In this document: positions 18,295 to 28,353 of the stretch, piece after piece
Numbering within the stretch: position 1 is the first letter of the stretch
Layout of the letters: each line of letters begins with the position of its first letter
Origin: Vagococcus fluvialis bH819
GTDB taxonomy: Bacteria > Bacillota > Bacilli > Lactobacillales > Vagococcaceae
Reading direction: 5' to 3'
DNA length: 64,000 nucleotides
NCBI RefSeq assembly: GCF_900163795.1
Contig: NZ_FWFD01000008.1
Span: 248,001 to 312,000, forward strand
Notes under the pieces: model-generated
What the model saw: the letters and a program-made list of their open reading frames with translations, nothing else
What the model was told of the DNA's origin: nothing
Databases searched by the model: none
Translations under genes and position numbers: made by a program

Positions 18295-20010
18295 TCAGTC
18301 TCTAAATTGTGCATTGTATAGCGATTTATACGGACCTTTATTTGCCATCAATTCTTCATGTGTCCCATCTTCAGCAATTCCATTTTCATTTACAACAACG
18401 ATTCGTGTTGCTTGTTTAATGGTTGCTAATCTATGAGCGATCATTAAAGTCGTTCTACCTTTCGATAATGACATTAAAGATTCTTGAATCACATTTTCTG
18501 TTTCCGTATCTAGTGCTGATGTTGCTTCATCTAAAATTAAGATTGGTGGATTTTTCAGAAACATTCTTGCAATAGCCACTCGTTGCTTCTGTCCACCTGA
18601 TAATTTAACGCCTCTTTCACCGATAATAGTGTCTAAACCATTGGGTAGATTTATGATAACTTTCCCTAAATGAGCCAACTCAATCGCTTCTTCTATTTCT
18701 TTTTCTGTCGCATCTAGTTTTCCATAGGCAATATTTTCTCTAATTGTTCCTGGAAATAAGAAGACGTCTTGCTGGACAATACCAATCTGTTTTCGTAAAG
18801 AAGCCATCGTTATGTCTTGGATATCCCAGCCATCCACTGTTATTTGACCATTGGAAATATCATAAAAACGAGGTAATAAATGACAGAGTGTTGTTTTTCC
18901 AGCGCCACTTGGACCAACAAAGGCTACTGTTTCACCTTTATTAATTTTAATCGATAACTGGTTAAAAACTTCTGTCCCATCTTCATACGTAAAGGAAACA
19001 TTATCATAACAAATATCACCTTCTAAATACGAAACTTCTTCTGCATTTATTTTATCTTGAATCGTTGGCACTTTATCTAATTCTTCTGTAAATCTTTTAA
19101 AACCAGCAAAACCTTTTGGGTAACTTTCCAACATAGTATTTATTTTTTCAATAGGACGAGCAAAAACATTAGATAACAGAATAAAACCAACAAAATTACC
19201 ATTTGTAATCTCACCTTGAATGGCATAATACGAACCAAATAACAAGGCGAATAAACTAATTAAACGAATCAAAAAGTAGTTGTATGATGAACTGACTGCC
19301 ATCATTTTATAAAAAGCTAACTTAGACTGACGATATAATTGATTCAGTCTCGAAAAACGTTCTTGTTCATATGATTCATTAGCAAAAGCTTTAGTCACTC
19401 TAATTCCACTAACACTCGCTTCAATTCCCGCATTGAACTCGCCTAAATTTTCATATATTTGAGTGTTAACTTGCGTCATTTTCTTGTTAAAAAAAGCTAG
19501 TGCAATCGTAATAAAAGGAACAATAATAGCAGTTGCAAGTGCCAATTTGCTATGAATGTTATACATCAATGAAAATGAACCTATTAAGGTCATAATCGTT
19601 ATGAATATATCTTCAGGACCATGATGAGCCACCTCAGATATTTCAAATAAATCCGTTGTTAAACGACTCATTAATTTCCCTGTTTTTTGATTATCATAAA
19701 ATGAAAATGGTTGCTTTTGAAAGTGAGCAAACAACTCATTACGCATGTCTGTTTCAATATTCGTTCCTAACTTATGTCCAAAATAAACGACAATATACTG
19801 AAAAGCAGTATTAATTATATAAAAAAATAAAAGCATGCCACTGACAAGAAAAATCAATCTTAAATTTCCTGTCGGCATTATTTTATCAATCACCTGATTA
19901 ACTATCACCGGAAAACTTAACTCTAGAACAGCCGCAATAATTGCACAACTAAAATCTAGTATGAATAACGCTTTATACGGTTTGTAATATGACATAAATC
20001 TTTTTAACAT
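18295..20010 (-). CDS. ABC exporter, membrane-ATPase fusion (probably homodimeric)
   Basis: A 571-residue half-transporter: six membrane helices (~15-310), then a complete ATPase with Walker A GPSGAGKTT, signature KLSGGQKQRVAIARM, Walker B LILDEATSALDT and H-loop AHRLATI. All catalytic residues are standard, unlike the pair at 4-7.5 kb, so a homodimer of the MsbA/YfiB-like kind is likely. Substrate unknown. It is monocistronic; its promoter region (20011-20144) is shared with the divergent DoxX gene. Confidence 0.88.
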   Translation of the reverse strand: MLKRFMSYYKPYKALFILDFSCAIIAAVLELSFPVIVNQVIDKIMPTGNLRLIFLVSGMLLFFYIINTAFQYIVVYFGHKLGTNIETDMRNELFAHFQKQPFSFYDNQKTGKLMSRLTTDLFEISEVAHHGPEDIFITIMTLIGSFSLMYNIHSKLALATAIIVPFITIALAFFNKKMTQVNTQIYENLGEFNAGIEASVSGIRVTKAFANESYEQERFSRLNQLYRQSKLAFYKMMAVSSSYNYFLIRLISLFALLFGSYYAIQGEITNGNFVGFILLSNVFARPIEKINTMLESYPKGFAGFKRFTEELDKVPTIQDKINAEEVSYLEGDICYDNVSFTYEDGTEVFNQLSIKINKGETVAFVGPSGAGKTTLCHLLPRFYDISNGQITVDGWDIQDITMASLRKQIGIVQQDVFLFPGTIRENIAYGKLDATEKEIEEAIELAHLGKVIINLPNGLDTIIGERGVKLSGGQKQRVAIARMFLKNPPILILDEATSALDTETENVIQESLMSLSKGRTTLMIAHRLATIKQATRIVVVNENGIAEDGTHEELMANKGPYKSLYNAQFRD

Positions 20011-20144
20011 GACAACTCCCCCTTTAAAATAATGCCCAATAACTTACTATTCTATCAGAGAATTCTAAAAAAAACCTAATAAATAACTTCACTATTTTTA
20101 TAGGTCGTTTATTAACACAAGTAACAAAATAAATTACTTATTTA

Positions 20145-20173
20145 TTGTAAGTTTTTGTTTCATATGGTTTAAT
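20145..20173 (+). promoter_or_regulatory. promoter of the DoxX-family gene
   Basis: TTGTAA (20145-20150), 17 bases, TTTAAT (20168-20173) with an extended TGG just before it. A ~24-base leader with GAAGGGAG follows. Confidence 0.6.
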
Positions 20174-20203
20174 TAAAAAATCTTATCGAAGGGAGTTTTA
20201 TTT

Positions 20204-20590
20204 ATGACACAAACACAACGCATAAATATAAGTTTTATCATGTTACGAGTTTTTCTAGGAAGTACAATGGCGATTCACGGATTACAAAAATTTTTAAATC
20301 TTTCTGATACTACAGATTTTTTTGTTAGTCTTGGTTTACCTAGCTTTATGCCACTTATCATTGCTGCCATTGAACTATTTGGTGGTATTTTTATGATTAT
20401 CGGTTTATTAGTACCCCTTGTTTCATTAGGTTTTATCGCTATTTTAGTGAGTGCTACTTTCATGTTAAAAGCAGGCGCAGGCTTTGTTAATGGTTATGAA
20501 CTAGAAGTTTTATTAATCGCTATGAGCCTTGTATCAGGATTGGCTCATTGGAATAAAAAAATATTTTCACCTTTTCCAATTAACGAATAG
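20204..20590 (+). CDS. DoxX family membrane protein
   Basis: A 128-residue protein with four membrane helices and the DoxX signature: LRVFLGSTMAIHGLQKF in helix 1, then LIIAAIELFGGIFMIIGLL in helix 2. Members are small quinone- or redox-linked membrane proteins, several tied to thiol stress; here the role is unknown. Monocistronic, GAAGGGAG box before the ATG, terminator at 20596-20634. Confidence 0.85.
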   Translation: MTQTQRINISFIMLRVFLGSTMAIHGLQKFLNLSDTTDFFVSLGLPSFMPLIIAAIELFGGIFMIIGLLVPLVSLGFIAILVSATFMLKAGAGFVNGYELEVLLIAMSLVSGLAHWNKKIFSPFPINE

Positions 20591-20595
20591 AGAAT

Positions 20596-20663
20596 AAAAA
20601 AGAGGCTGACGTAAAAATTATCAGTCTCTTTTTTATTTATACGAATATTATTTAATAGTCAGG
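20596..20663 (+). repeat. GAGGCTGAC-type terminator with truncated repeat tail
   Basis: The stem AAAAAGAGGCTGA / TCAGTCTCTTTTT (20596-20633, one G-T pair) ends the DoxX transcript. It continues into TTTATACGAATATTATTTAA and TAGTCAGG, the first part of the composite tail, then stops at the end of the SNF2 gene. Confidence 0.75.
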
Positions 20664-20667
20664 TTTT

Positions 20668-23600
20668 CTATTCTATCCCGACATCCAATATATCTTTAAT
20701 ATCTTCCATCGTCATCTTGCCTAAATCTTTAGCACTTTCAGAATTAAGAACTTGTCGGAACAATTCTTTTTTCTCTGCTTGTAATCGATTCATTTTCTCT
20801 TCAACAGTTCCTTCTGAAATCAAGCGCCAAACTTCGACTTTTTTCTTTTGACCCATCCGATGAGCTCGACCAGTTGCTTGATCTTCTACAGCTGGATTCC
20901 ACCATAAATCATAGAGAATAACCGTATCTGCTCCTGTTAAATTCAGCCCTGTCCCTCCGGCTTTTAAAGAAATCAAGAAAACATCTTTAGACCCACGATT
21001 AAAGCTATCAACCATCTCTTGACGTTTAGCCAGAGGTGTACTTCCTCTTAGATAAAACGTCTCAATATCTAATTTCGCTAATTCTTCTTCTAAGATACTC
21101 AACATTCCAGTAAATTGAGAAAACAACAAAATTCTACGTCCATTTGCTTTAGCAGTTTGAATCATATCTAACGCTTGATTCATTTTACCAGAATCACCCT
21201 CATAATCCTCAATGAATAATTTAGGATGACAGCAGATTTGTCTTAATCTCGTTAAGCCAGATAATATTGAAATCCGATTTTGATTCAATTCTTGTTTGGT
21301 CATCCCAGCGACACTTTTTTGCATTTGGCGTAAATGAGCAACATAAACTGTTTTTTGTTCTTCTGTTAAATGGCTGTAAAGATCTGTTTCAACTTTATCT
21401 GGTAAATCATCAAGTACTTCTTTTTTCTCACGTCTTAAGACAAACGGTTTAATCATCGTCGCAATTGTTTCTGTTGTTAATTGTTTAAATCGTCTTAATG
21501 GTGGGAAGAAGCCCGGCATGAGTATTCTAAACAATGCCCATAACTCTTCTAGTTTGTTTTCGATTGGTGTACCACTTAACGCAAAATAATGTTCAGCTTT
21601 CAGCGTTTCAATCGTTTGGAATGTTTTAGTTGCTGCATTTTTAATCATTTGCGCTTCATCTAAAATTAAACTATGAAACGTCATTTTTTCGTAAACATCA
21701 TAATCTTGTCTTAAAGTAGTGTATGAGGTTACTAAAATATCTGTATCTGCATAATTTTCAATAATTTCTGTTCTTTCTTGTTTACTACCAATAACCACAT
21801 TTACTTTTAAATCTGGAGCAAACTTTTCAATTTCAATATGCCAATTATATAAAAGACTGGCTGGAGCTACGATTAACACAGGTTCTGTCAACTTACCTTC
21901 TTCTTTTTCAGATAGTAAATAAGTAATTGTCTGAACTGTTTTACCAAGTCCCATATCATCTGCTAAAATCCCACCAAATTGATAATGACTTAACATTTTT
22001 AACCATTTGAACCCTGTCACTTGATAGTCTCTTAATGAGGCATTCAAGCCTTTAGGTAAGGCCACATCGTAATTCTTAGGATGTGTTAGATTTTGCACCA
22101 TATCAGTAAATAGATCTGTTGTTTCTACGTCTTTCATTTCTGATAAGGCTTGATTAACCATTAATCCTCGATAACGTGGGACTTCTAATTTTCCCTTACG
22201 AACTTTGATATCACCTCTTAATTGTTGCAATACAGAACTTGTCTCTTTGAAACCTTGTTCATCCAAGAAAAGTAATTGTCCACTTTTAAGTTGATGATAA
22301 TCTTGTTGTTTCATTAAACTCACTAAAACGTCATTAATCTCTGTCTCATCAATATTAGAAATATCAAACTGGATGTCTAACCATGAGCCGTCTTCAAGTA
22401 CCTTAACTTTTGGTTGGTGTTCAGTAGAATTTAAGAAAAGTTGGGCTACATTAGGTGCAATTCCTACTTCAGCATATTTTCTAATAGTAGGAACTTCTTC
22501 ACGAATGAAAGCATATAATTCTTGCTCTTTGGGTAATTGTTTTAAATAAGCATTTTTTCTTTTTGCATAACCAAAATGCTGCAATAATTTCTCAATTCTT
22601 TTTTCTTGGACTTGGTTTCTAATAACTTGAGATTCTTTTCCAAGTGATGTGGAATGATCTTTATGACTAGAAAAAACGAATTCTCCATACACATAATCCA
22701 CACGTGCTTCTAACTGACCTTGAACTTCTTCTATCCATATTTTAGAACGTAATGGTACACGGATCATTTCACTTTGTAAATCATCTGATACATAGATAGT
22801 AGCGACCGAATCTAAATTGGGTAAGATGTAAGAAAATAATTCCCCCACATTATCTTTAGTAAAGACTATCTCCGGTTCTTCTAATCGTTTGAGTAGTTGT
22901 AGTAATAATTCATAACGTTCAGACTGTTCGTTGGTTAACTGATAAATTGAATGATTACCAATTGCCCATTGATATTTTTCTAAATACATTTCAATTGGGT
23001 CTTCAATCACCATTTTATAATCAGTTGTTCCAACAGGAGAAATCCGTACATCTATCGGCAGTTTTCCTTCTTTAAAATAAATCGTTTGTTTTTTATCTTC
23101 TGGGGTATTAAAGATCAGTCGCTCTGTTTTCGTTAATTCTTTAACAAAAAATTGAACTGTTTCACTACCTAATATGAGATAACGACGGTTAATTTTACCT
23201 TTTTGTTGGACATTTGTTTGATCTAATAATTCCTGCGCTTCACGAATCTCGAGAAGCTTATCTAACAAAATGATATCTCTTTGCGAAAATGAGTTTTCAC
23301 CAATCACAAATGATTTTTCATTTAATTTGTATGTACTTCTTTTTTCATAACAGTCCAAAAATTCTTGGATATTTTTAACCACATAAGTCTTACTTCCAGG
23401 GAATCGACTGCCTAATTTTAAAGAAACAGCAATTACTGATTGTTCTGGATGAAAAGATAATGTTTCTACCACATCCATAATGAATTCCATTTTCAAAGGG
23501 TCACTTGTTAAAAGTGTTTTCTCTGTTTCAGCTTCTTGTAATCGCTCAAAACTTTTTGAAAAAATATCTGCATGTGACGGTGGTGTATAAATTTTTTGTG

Positions 23601-23880
23601 TGTTCACTTGTTTTTTTATGTATCTATTTAAGCCTTTTTCTCTTAGAGCCAGCTCTGTTGCTACTGTGTGTTTACAAAAACCATGTTGTTGCCAGTAAGG
23701 ACATTGACAAACATCCTCTTCCCTCGCTGTACCATCTAATTCTATATGAAAAACTTCTGAGCCAACAACATCTGCATACCATACTTGTTGTTCTTCATTT
23801 TTACTAATCGATACGACACGCCCATCTTTGGCGTACTCTCGACCTTCTTCCACTACTTTTTCAGGGATGGACCACTTCAT
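20668..23880 (-). CDS. SNF2-family DNA helicase/ATPase with SWIM zinc finger
   Basis: A 1070-residue protein. The N-terminus carries a SWIM zinc motif (CQCPYWQQHGFCKHTVA, about residues 56-72), the middle is an SNF2-associated region, and the last ~480 residues are the two-lobed motor: DDMGLGKTVQTI (Walker A), LILDEAQMIKN (DEAQ variant of DEAH), SGTPIENKLEELW and QATGRAHRMGQKKKVEVWRL. Such proteins move along double-stranded DNA and remodel protein-DNA complexes. The ATG at 23880 follows an AGGAAG that overlaps the sbcC stop, so it belongs to an sbcD-sbcC operon, which suggests a role in DNA repair. Confidence 0.9.
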   Translation of the reverse strand: MKWSIPEKVVEEGREYAKDGRVVSISKNEEQQVWYADVVGSEVFHIELDGTAREEDVCQCPYWQQHGFCKHTVATELALREKGLNRYIKKQVNTQKIYTPPSHADIFSKSFERLQEAETEKTLLTSDPLKMEFIMDVVETLSFHPEQSVIAVSLKLGSRFPGSKTYVVKNIQEFLDCYEKRSTYKLNEKSFVIGENSFSQRDIILLDKLLEIREAQELLDQTNVQQKGKINRRYLILGSETVQFFVKELTKTERLIFNTPEDKKQTIYFKEGKLPIDVRISPVGTTDYKMVIEDPIEMYLEKYQWAIGNHSIYQLTNEQSERYELLLQLLKRLEEPEIVFTKDNVGELFSYILPNLDSVATIYVSDDLQSEMIRVPLRSKIWIEEVQGQLEARVDYVYGEFVFSSHKDHSTSLGKESQVIRNQVQEKRIEKLLQHFGYAKRKNAYLKQLPKEQELYAFIREEVPTIRKYAEVGIAPNVAQLFLNSTEHQPKVKVLEDGSWLDIQFDISNIDETEINDVLVSLMKQQDYHQLKSGQLLFLDEQGFKETSSVLQQLRGDIKVRKGKLEVPRYRGLMVNQALSEMKDVETTDLFTDMVQNLTHPKNYDVALPKGLNASLRDYQVTGFKWLKMLSHYQFGGILADDMGLGKTVQTITYLLSEKEEGKLTEPVLIVAPASLLYNWHIEIEKFAPDLKVNVVIGSKQERTEIIENYADTDILVTSYTTLRQDYDVYEKMTFHSLILDEAQMIKNAATKTFQTIETLKAEHYFALSGTPIENKLEELWALFRILMPGFFPPLRRFKQLTTETIATMIKPFVLRREKKEVLDDLPDKVETDLYSHLTEEQKTVYVAHLRQMQKSVAGMTKQELNQNRISILSGLTRLRQICCHPKLFIEDYEGDSGKMNQALDMIQTAKANGRRILLFSQFTGMLSILEEELAKLDIETFYLRGSTPLAKRQEMVDSFNRGSKDVFLISLKAGGTGLNLTGADTVILYDLWWNPAVEDQATGRAHRMGQKKKVEVWRLISEGTVEEKMNRLQAEKKELFRQVLNSESAKDLGKMTMEDIKDILDVGIE

Positions 23881-23892
23881 ACGTATCACTTC

Positions 23893-26800
23893 CTATTCAA
23901 ATTCTAATCGTTCTTCTACATAACTTTTTCCATCAAGTGTTGATTTAATTTGTAATTGTTGGGGAATTCTTTCTTTTAATTCTCTAACATGGGAAATAAT
24001 ACCAATCAACCGGCCATCCCCTTCAATGCTTTCTAATGATCTAATTGCCATTTCTAAAGCATCCTCATCTAAAGAGCCAAAGCCTTCATCAATAAACATG
24101 GCATCTATTTTTATCCCACCTGCTTCTTCCTGGATAACTTCTGCAAGTGAAAGTGCTAGAGATAATGCCGCAATAAAGCTTTCTCCACCAGACAAAGTAT
24201 TTACGCCTCTTAACGAACCGACATTATCGTCAAAAATATTGATTTCTAATCCTGTTTTTTTCTTAAATGACCCTTGTTCTTCTTTTAGTTCAAATTGATA
24301 CCGTCCATGAGTTAATAAAATTAATTTCTCATTAGCTCTTTCTAAAATACGTTTTAAATAGGTTTGAAGAACAAATCGCTCCATACTCAGTTTATTACCA
24401 CCATCACCCGTCATTACATTGGTGAGTTCTGTCAGCTCTTCTAATGCGTCAAGATCAACCTTCATTGTCATTTCTTTTGCTGTGATTGTGTTTAGTATTT
24501 TTTCATTTTGTTTTATTCGGTATTGAAGGGTTGTTAAAACTTCTTGTTGTAATTTTTCTTGCTCTACCCATTTTTCTTGTGTAGCCACTACCTGCGTCAA
24601 ATCTGGTTCTTCTTTACCTTCTAGACTATGTATTATTTTTTCGAGGTTCGTTTCAAAGGTATGTAACTCTTGTTCATATTTTTTTACTTTCTGTTCAATC
24701 ACTGGTAACTTATCTAGATTTAAGATTAACTCTGTTAAGGTTGTTTCATCCAGAGAACTTGCTTCTAAAAACGCTGCTACTTTTTTTTCTTCTAGTTGAA
24801 TTTTTTCTTCCCGTTCACTTTTTTGCATAGCTATATTTTCTATCGTTGTTGTCTCAATCAGTAATTGATTGTTTTGGTTTGCTATTTTTTCGTTTAACGA
24901 TTCAACTGTCATGTGCCATACTTTAACCCGTTCTTTTATCTTAACAGCTTCTTCTTTCATCTCAAGTGCATTTTCCCACTCTTTAGGCAGTCGAGTAACA
25001 AGTTCTTCATAAGAAACTTTTAATTGCAGTGCTTCATTCTCATTATTTCTTATGATCTGCTCTTGTGAACTAGCTTTATCCGTTATTTCTAAGGTTTCTT
25101 TTTTTAGGCCTTCTAAAGCTTGTTCCGTTTCTTCTATTTGTAATAAGCTCGCTACTTTTTCTTTTACTCGTTCTGTTAATAATTGATGTTTTTGGTTTAA
25201 TACTGTTAACCATTCTGATTCTTTTGTTGCTACCTCAACATAAGTTTGTATTATTTCTCTAGCTTCTTTCACTTCTTTTTCCAAAGAAACTAACTCATTC
25301 TTTTTAAATATCAGTTCATTTTCTAGAACAATTATCTGTTCCTTACAGGCTAGCTGTGACTCTTCTGCTAATTCAAGAGAGCTTTCCAATTCATTCATCT
25401 CTTCTTTAGATATTTCTATTCCGTGAGATGGATTGGGATGATCTAACGAACCACATACGACACAAGCTTCCCCTTCAATTAAATCTAAGCTTAATTTAGC
25501 AATTTGTGCCTTAGCAACATCACTTTTTAATTGTTTTTGTATCCTTAGTTTCTCCTGCCATTCATTTTCTAGCGTTTCTTTTTGTTTTTTCAACCTCATT
25601 TGTTGCTCTTTTAAAACAAATATTTTCTGGCATTCTTTTAGATGTAACTTTGTTTCCTCTATTTTTTTAAGACTATCTTCTTCATCTTTGATTAATTGAT
25701 ATTTTTCTTCAATAATTGAAACTTTCATTTCAATTATTTTTTGAGATTTACTTATTTCACTTTCCAAGTTGATTGTTCTTTTTTTTAATTGTTCTTGTTC
25801 GGCTACTAACCTTAAAAGGGTTTGTTCTAACTTTTCCTGTTTTATTTCAAGTTCATTTTTTTTCTCAAATAAAGGGATACTAGCTTCAATTTCTTTTAAT
25901 TTCTGTTCAAATTTCTGAATTAATTCTTCTTCTGCTATTAAGTTAGATAGCACTTTACGATTAGCAGCTAGCTCTCGTTCGTTTTTTTCTTTATCTTGGA
26001 TGACTTTTTGCTCATTATTTAGAGTTATTTTATACTGCTCTTTTAATTCTCTTAACCCACTGAATGTCGTTTCAATCTTCGCTGCTTTACTTAACAAATC
26101 AGCGTAGGTCTGACTTTCTTTGATTTCTTCTGAATTTCCTTTTAAAGCAATTAATTTATCTGCCAACTCATTTTTTTCTTTGAACAAATCAACTATTTTA
26201 GTTTCTGATTGAATCAGTTCTTGATTTTTTTTCAAGTTTTCTCTGAGTGTAACTAATTCATCTGCCAACTCTTGCACTTCATTAGCATAGATAATCTCTT
26301 GTTCTTTATATAGTACTAAAATATCTTGATAGTACATATCCTTTGTTTTTTTCTCATCAAAGGCTGATTGCCATTCTAATTGAGAAGTCAGTAAAACAAG
26401 TTCTTGTTTAACCTCTTTTAAAGAGGTCTCTTGCTTTTTCTTATGTTGCCTTAAAGTTTCTGCGATATTTTGATAGAAATAAGTATTGAATAGTTTTCTT
26501 AAAACCTTTTCTTTATTATCACTATCTGCATTTAAAAAACGCCTAAATTCACCTTGTGGTAACATAACTATTTGAGCAAACTGTTGATCATTTAATTGAA
26601 TTAACTCACTTAAAAAAGGGCCCACATCTTTTTGCTTTGTGAGTTGATTAATTTCTTTTTTATTTTCATCAAAGACTGTCAGGTTAACTATTGAAGCTTG
26701 CTCTCTAAAGCCTTCACCTCTTTGTTTTTTTACTAATTGTTCAGGCTCTCTTACTATTTCATACGTCTGTTTATCTTGTTTAAAAGTAAAGACAACCTTT

Positions 26801-27027
26801 GTTTTTTTTCCGATTTCTGCAAAATTAGAACGCATTTCTTTACCTTGTCTTAAACCACCAGAAGTACTGCCATAAAGGGCATAACACATCCCATCAAAAA
26901 TCGTTGTCTTACCTGCTCCAGTTTTTCCGGTAATTAGAAAAAGAGACTGAGCATAGAAGTTAGAGAAATCAATCAAACTATCTTCATAAGGTCCAAAATT
27001 TTCTAATTTCAAGCTGATTGGTTGCAT
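23893..27027 (-). CDS. sbcC: exonuclease SbcC, SMC-like ATPase subunit
   Basis: A 1044-residue ATPase partner of SbcD (Rad50-like). N-terminal Walker A GKTGAGKTTIFDG (about 34), two long Glu/Lys/Gln coiled coils, a zinc hook CVVCG near residue 525 between them, and C-terminal signature LSGGESFIAALSLALSLAEV with Walker B AMFIDEGFGSLD. SbcCD trims DNA ends and hairpins at breaks and stalled forks. AGGAGG precedes the ATG; the sbcD stop is 9 bases away. Length is normal. Confidence 0.95.
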   Translation of the reverse strand: MQPISLKLENFGPYEDSLIDFSNFYAQSLFLITGKTGAGKTTIFDGMCYALYGSTSGGLRQGKEMRSNFAEIGKKTKVVFTFKQDKQTYEIVREPEQLVKKQRGEGFREQASIVNLTVFDENKKEINQLTKQKDVGPFLSELIQLNDQQFAQIVMLPQGEFRRFLNADSDNKEKVLRKLFNTYFYQNIAETLRQHKKKQETSLKEVKQELVLLTSQLEWQSAFDEKKTKDMYYQDILVLYKEQEIIYANEVQELADELVTLRENLKKNQELIQSETKIVDLFKEKNELADKLIALKGNSEEIKESQTYADLLSKAAKIETTFSGLRELKEQYKITLNNEQKVIQDKEKNERELAANRKVLSNLIAEEELIQKFEQKLKEIEASIPLFEKKNELEIKQEKLEQTLLRLVAEQEQLKKRTINLESEISKSQKIIEMKVSIIEEKYQLIKDEEDSLKKIEETKLHLKECQKIFVLKEQQMRLKKQKETLENEWQEKLRIQKQLKSDVAKAQIAKLSLDLIEGEACVVCGSLDHPNPSHGIEISKEEMNELESSLELAEESQLACKEQIIVLENELIFKKNELVSLEKEVKEAREIIQTYVEVATKESEWLTVLNQKHQLLTERVKEKVASLLQIEETEQALEGLKKETLEITDKASSQEQIIRNNENEALQLKVSYEELVTRLPKEWENALEMKEEAVKIKERVKVWHMTVESLNEKIANQNNQLLIETTTIENIAMQKSEREEKIQLEEKKVAAFLEASSLDETTLTELILNLDKLPVIEQKVKKYEQELHTFETNLEKIIHSLEGKEEPDLTQVVATQEKWVEQEKLQQEVLTTLQYRIKQNEKILNTITAKEMTMKVDLDALEELTELTNVMTGDGGNKLSMERFVLQTYLKRILERANEKLILLTHGRYQFELKEEQGSFKKKTGLEINIFDDNVGSLRGVNTLSGGESFIAALSLALSLAEVIQEEAGGIKIDAMFIDEGFGSLDEDALEMAIRSLESIEGDGRLIGIISHVRELKERIPQQLQIKSTLDGKSYVEERLEFE

Positions 27028-27036
27028 GATTTCCTC

Positions 27037-28170
27037 CTATTTTTCAGTTCTATTTTCTATAATCGCTTCTTCTAACCACTCACTTTGCCTTTTTGTCAGC
27101 TCTTTATCTGTGACTTCTTTATAATATGTTTTAAGTAAGATATCTGGTTTTAATTGAATAAAGTTAGTTTCTTTTTTGGTACTTTCTCTTCGTCTTTGCT
27201 CACTTTGAACCCGTTCTAAACTAATTAAATGAGGATAAATTTGTCTTAACTCATGAATCGCATTAATAATGACTGCACTATCAGTTAAGGTGATTGCTAG
27301 ATAATCTTCTCGATTAATTGAGTCATAAAAGTCAGGCTCTGTTAACTCCTTGAATGAACCACTTATTTTTTTTACATCTCGTAATGGTTTAATCGGAATA
27401 AAAGTATTCGTTAATTTTTTTTCGGATAACTCAATAATTCGAACACCTTTCTCTTGTTTTTCTTCAGATAACGAATACTTTAAAAGTGCACCACTGTATT
27501 GGACTTTTTCATTTTTGGTAATAGCATTTTTATAGTGTAAATGACCTAAAGCAACGTAATCAAAATCTAATAGCATTTCAATCGGTATACTATCTAGTCC
27601 ACCAACTTCAAGAGTGGTCTCTGATTCACTTTTTGTCGAACCTGCTGCAAAAAAATGGCTGACTAATACTTGGTTTTTTTTAGGATTAAAGCTTTCCTTC
27701 ATTTTTTCAATAACTAACTTCATACTCCCTTGAATATCTCGAAGGCTATCATCTTGAAAATATTGTCTCCCATGGAAAGGCTCAAAATAAGGTAACAAAT
27801 AAAATTGTGTATCTAACATTTCGATTGGTTCAAAAGCTTGACTTAGTTGCGTTTGTAGATAAAAATCTTGTGTCTTTAGCCATAAACTTCCCGTTTCTAA
27901 ACGAGTGGCACTATCATGGTTACCAGAGATTGCTAAAACTGGATAACCAGATTTTAAATTCATCTCAACCATCATTGTATTAAACAAAGAAACCGCCTCT
28001 ACTGAAGGAATCGAACGATCGTATAAATCTCCTGCAATCACAATAGCATCTACTTGCTCTTTTTTAGCAATCGCCATAACTTCTAAAAATACCGCTTCTT
28101 GTTCTTCTAATAACGAAAAGCCATTTAATTTTCTACCAATATGCCAATCTGCTGTATGTAAAAATTTCAT
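27037..28170 (-). CDS. sbcD: exonuclease SbcD, nuclease subunit
   Basis: A 377-residue Mre11-type metallophosphoesterase: TADWHIGRKLNG, AGDLYDRSIPS, LAISGNHDSATR and ALGHLHYKN carry the metal ligands in the usual order. With SbcC it forms a Mn-dependent double-strand exonuclease and hairpin endonuclease. It is the first gene of the sbcD-sbcC-SNF2 operon, with AGGAGG before the ATG. Confidence 0.95.
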   Translation of the reverse strand: MKFLHTADWHIGRKLNGFSLLEEQEAVFLEVMAIAKKEQVDAIVIAGDLYDRSIPSVEAVSLFNTMMVEMNLKSGYPVLAISGNHDSATRLETGSLWLKTQDFYLQTQLSQAFEPIEMLDTQFYLLPYFEPFHGRQYFQDDSLRDIQGSMKLVIEKMKESFNPKKNQVLVSHFFAAGSTKSESETTLEVGGLDSIPIEMLLDFDYVALGHLHYKNAITKNEKVQYSGALLKYSLSEEKQEKGVRIIELSEKKLTNTFIPIKPLRDVKKISGSFKELTEPDFYDSINREDYLAITLTDSAVIINAIHELRQIYPHLISLERVQSEQRRRESTKKETNFIQLKPDILLKTYYKEVTDKELTKRQSEWLEEAIIENRTEK

Positions 28171-28242
28171 TTTGCTCCTCCTAAAAAAGGTCTTCTTACT
28201 ATTATATCAAATTTATAGGTAAATTAACGGAATAAAAGACTA

Positions 28243-28277
28243 AATAAAAAAACTTTCCACAATTAATTGTAGAAAGT
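28243..28277 (-). terminator. terminator of the ABC-2 transporter operon
   Basis: On the minus strand ACTTTC, an inner ACAATTAATTGT palindrome, then GAAAGT and a run of seven Ts. It separates the ABC-2 genes from sbcD. The rest of 28171-28353 shows no gene. Confidence 0.75.
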
Positions 28278-28353
28278 CAGCTGTTATTTTAAAAAAAACT
28301 TTAATTACCGTTCTAATCATTTCTATGATTTATAATCATGACAGATTAAGCTA

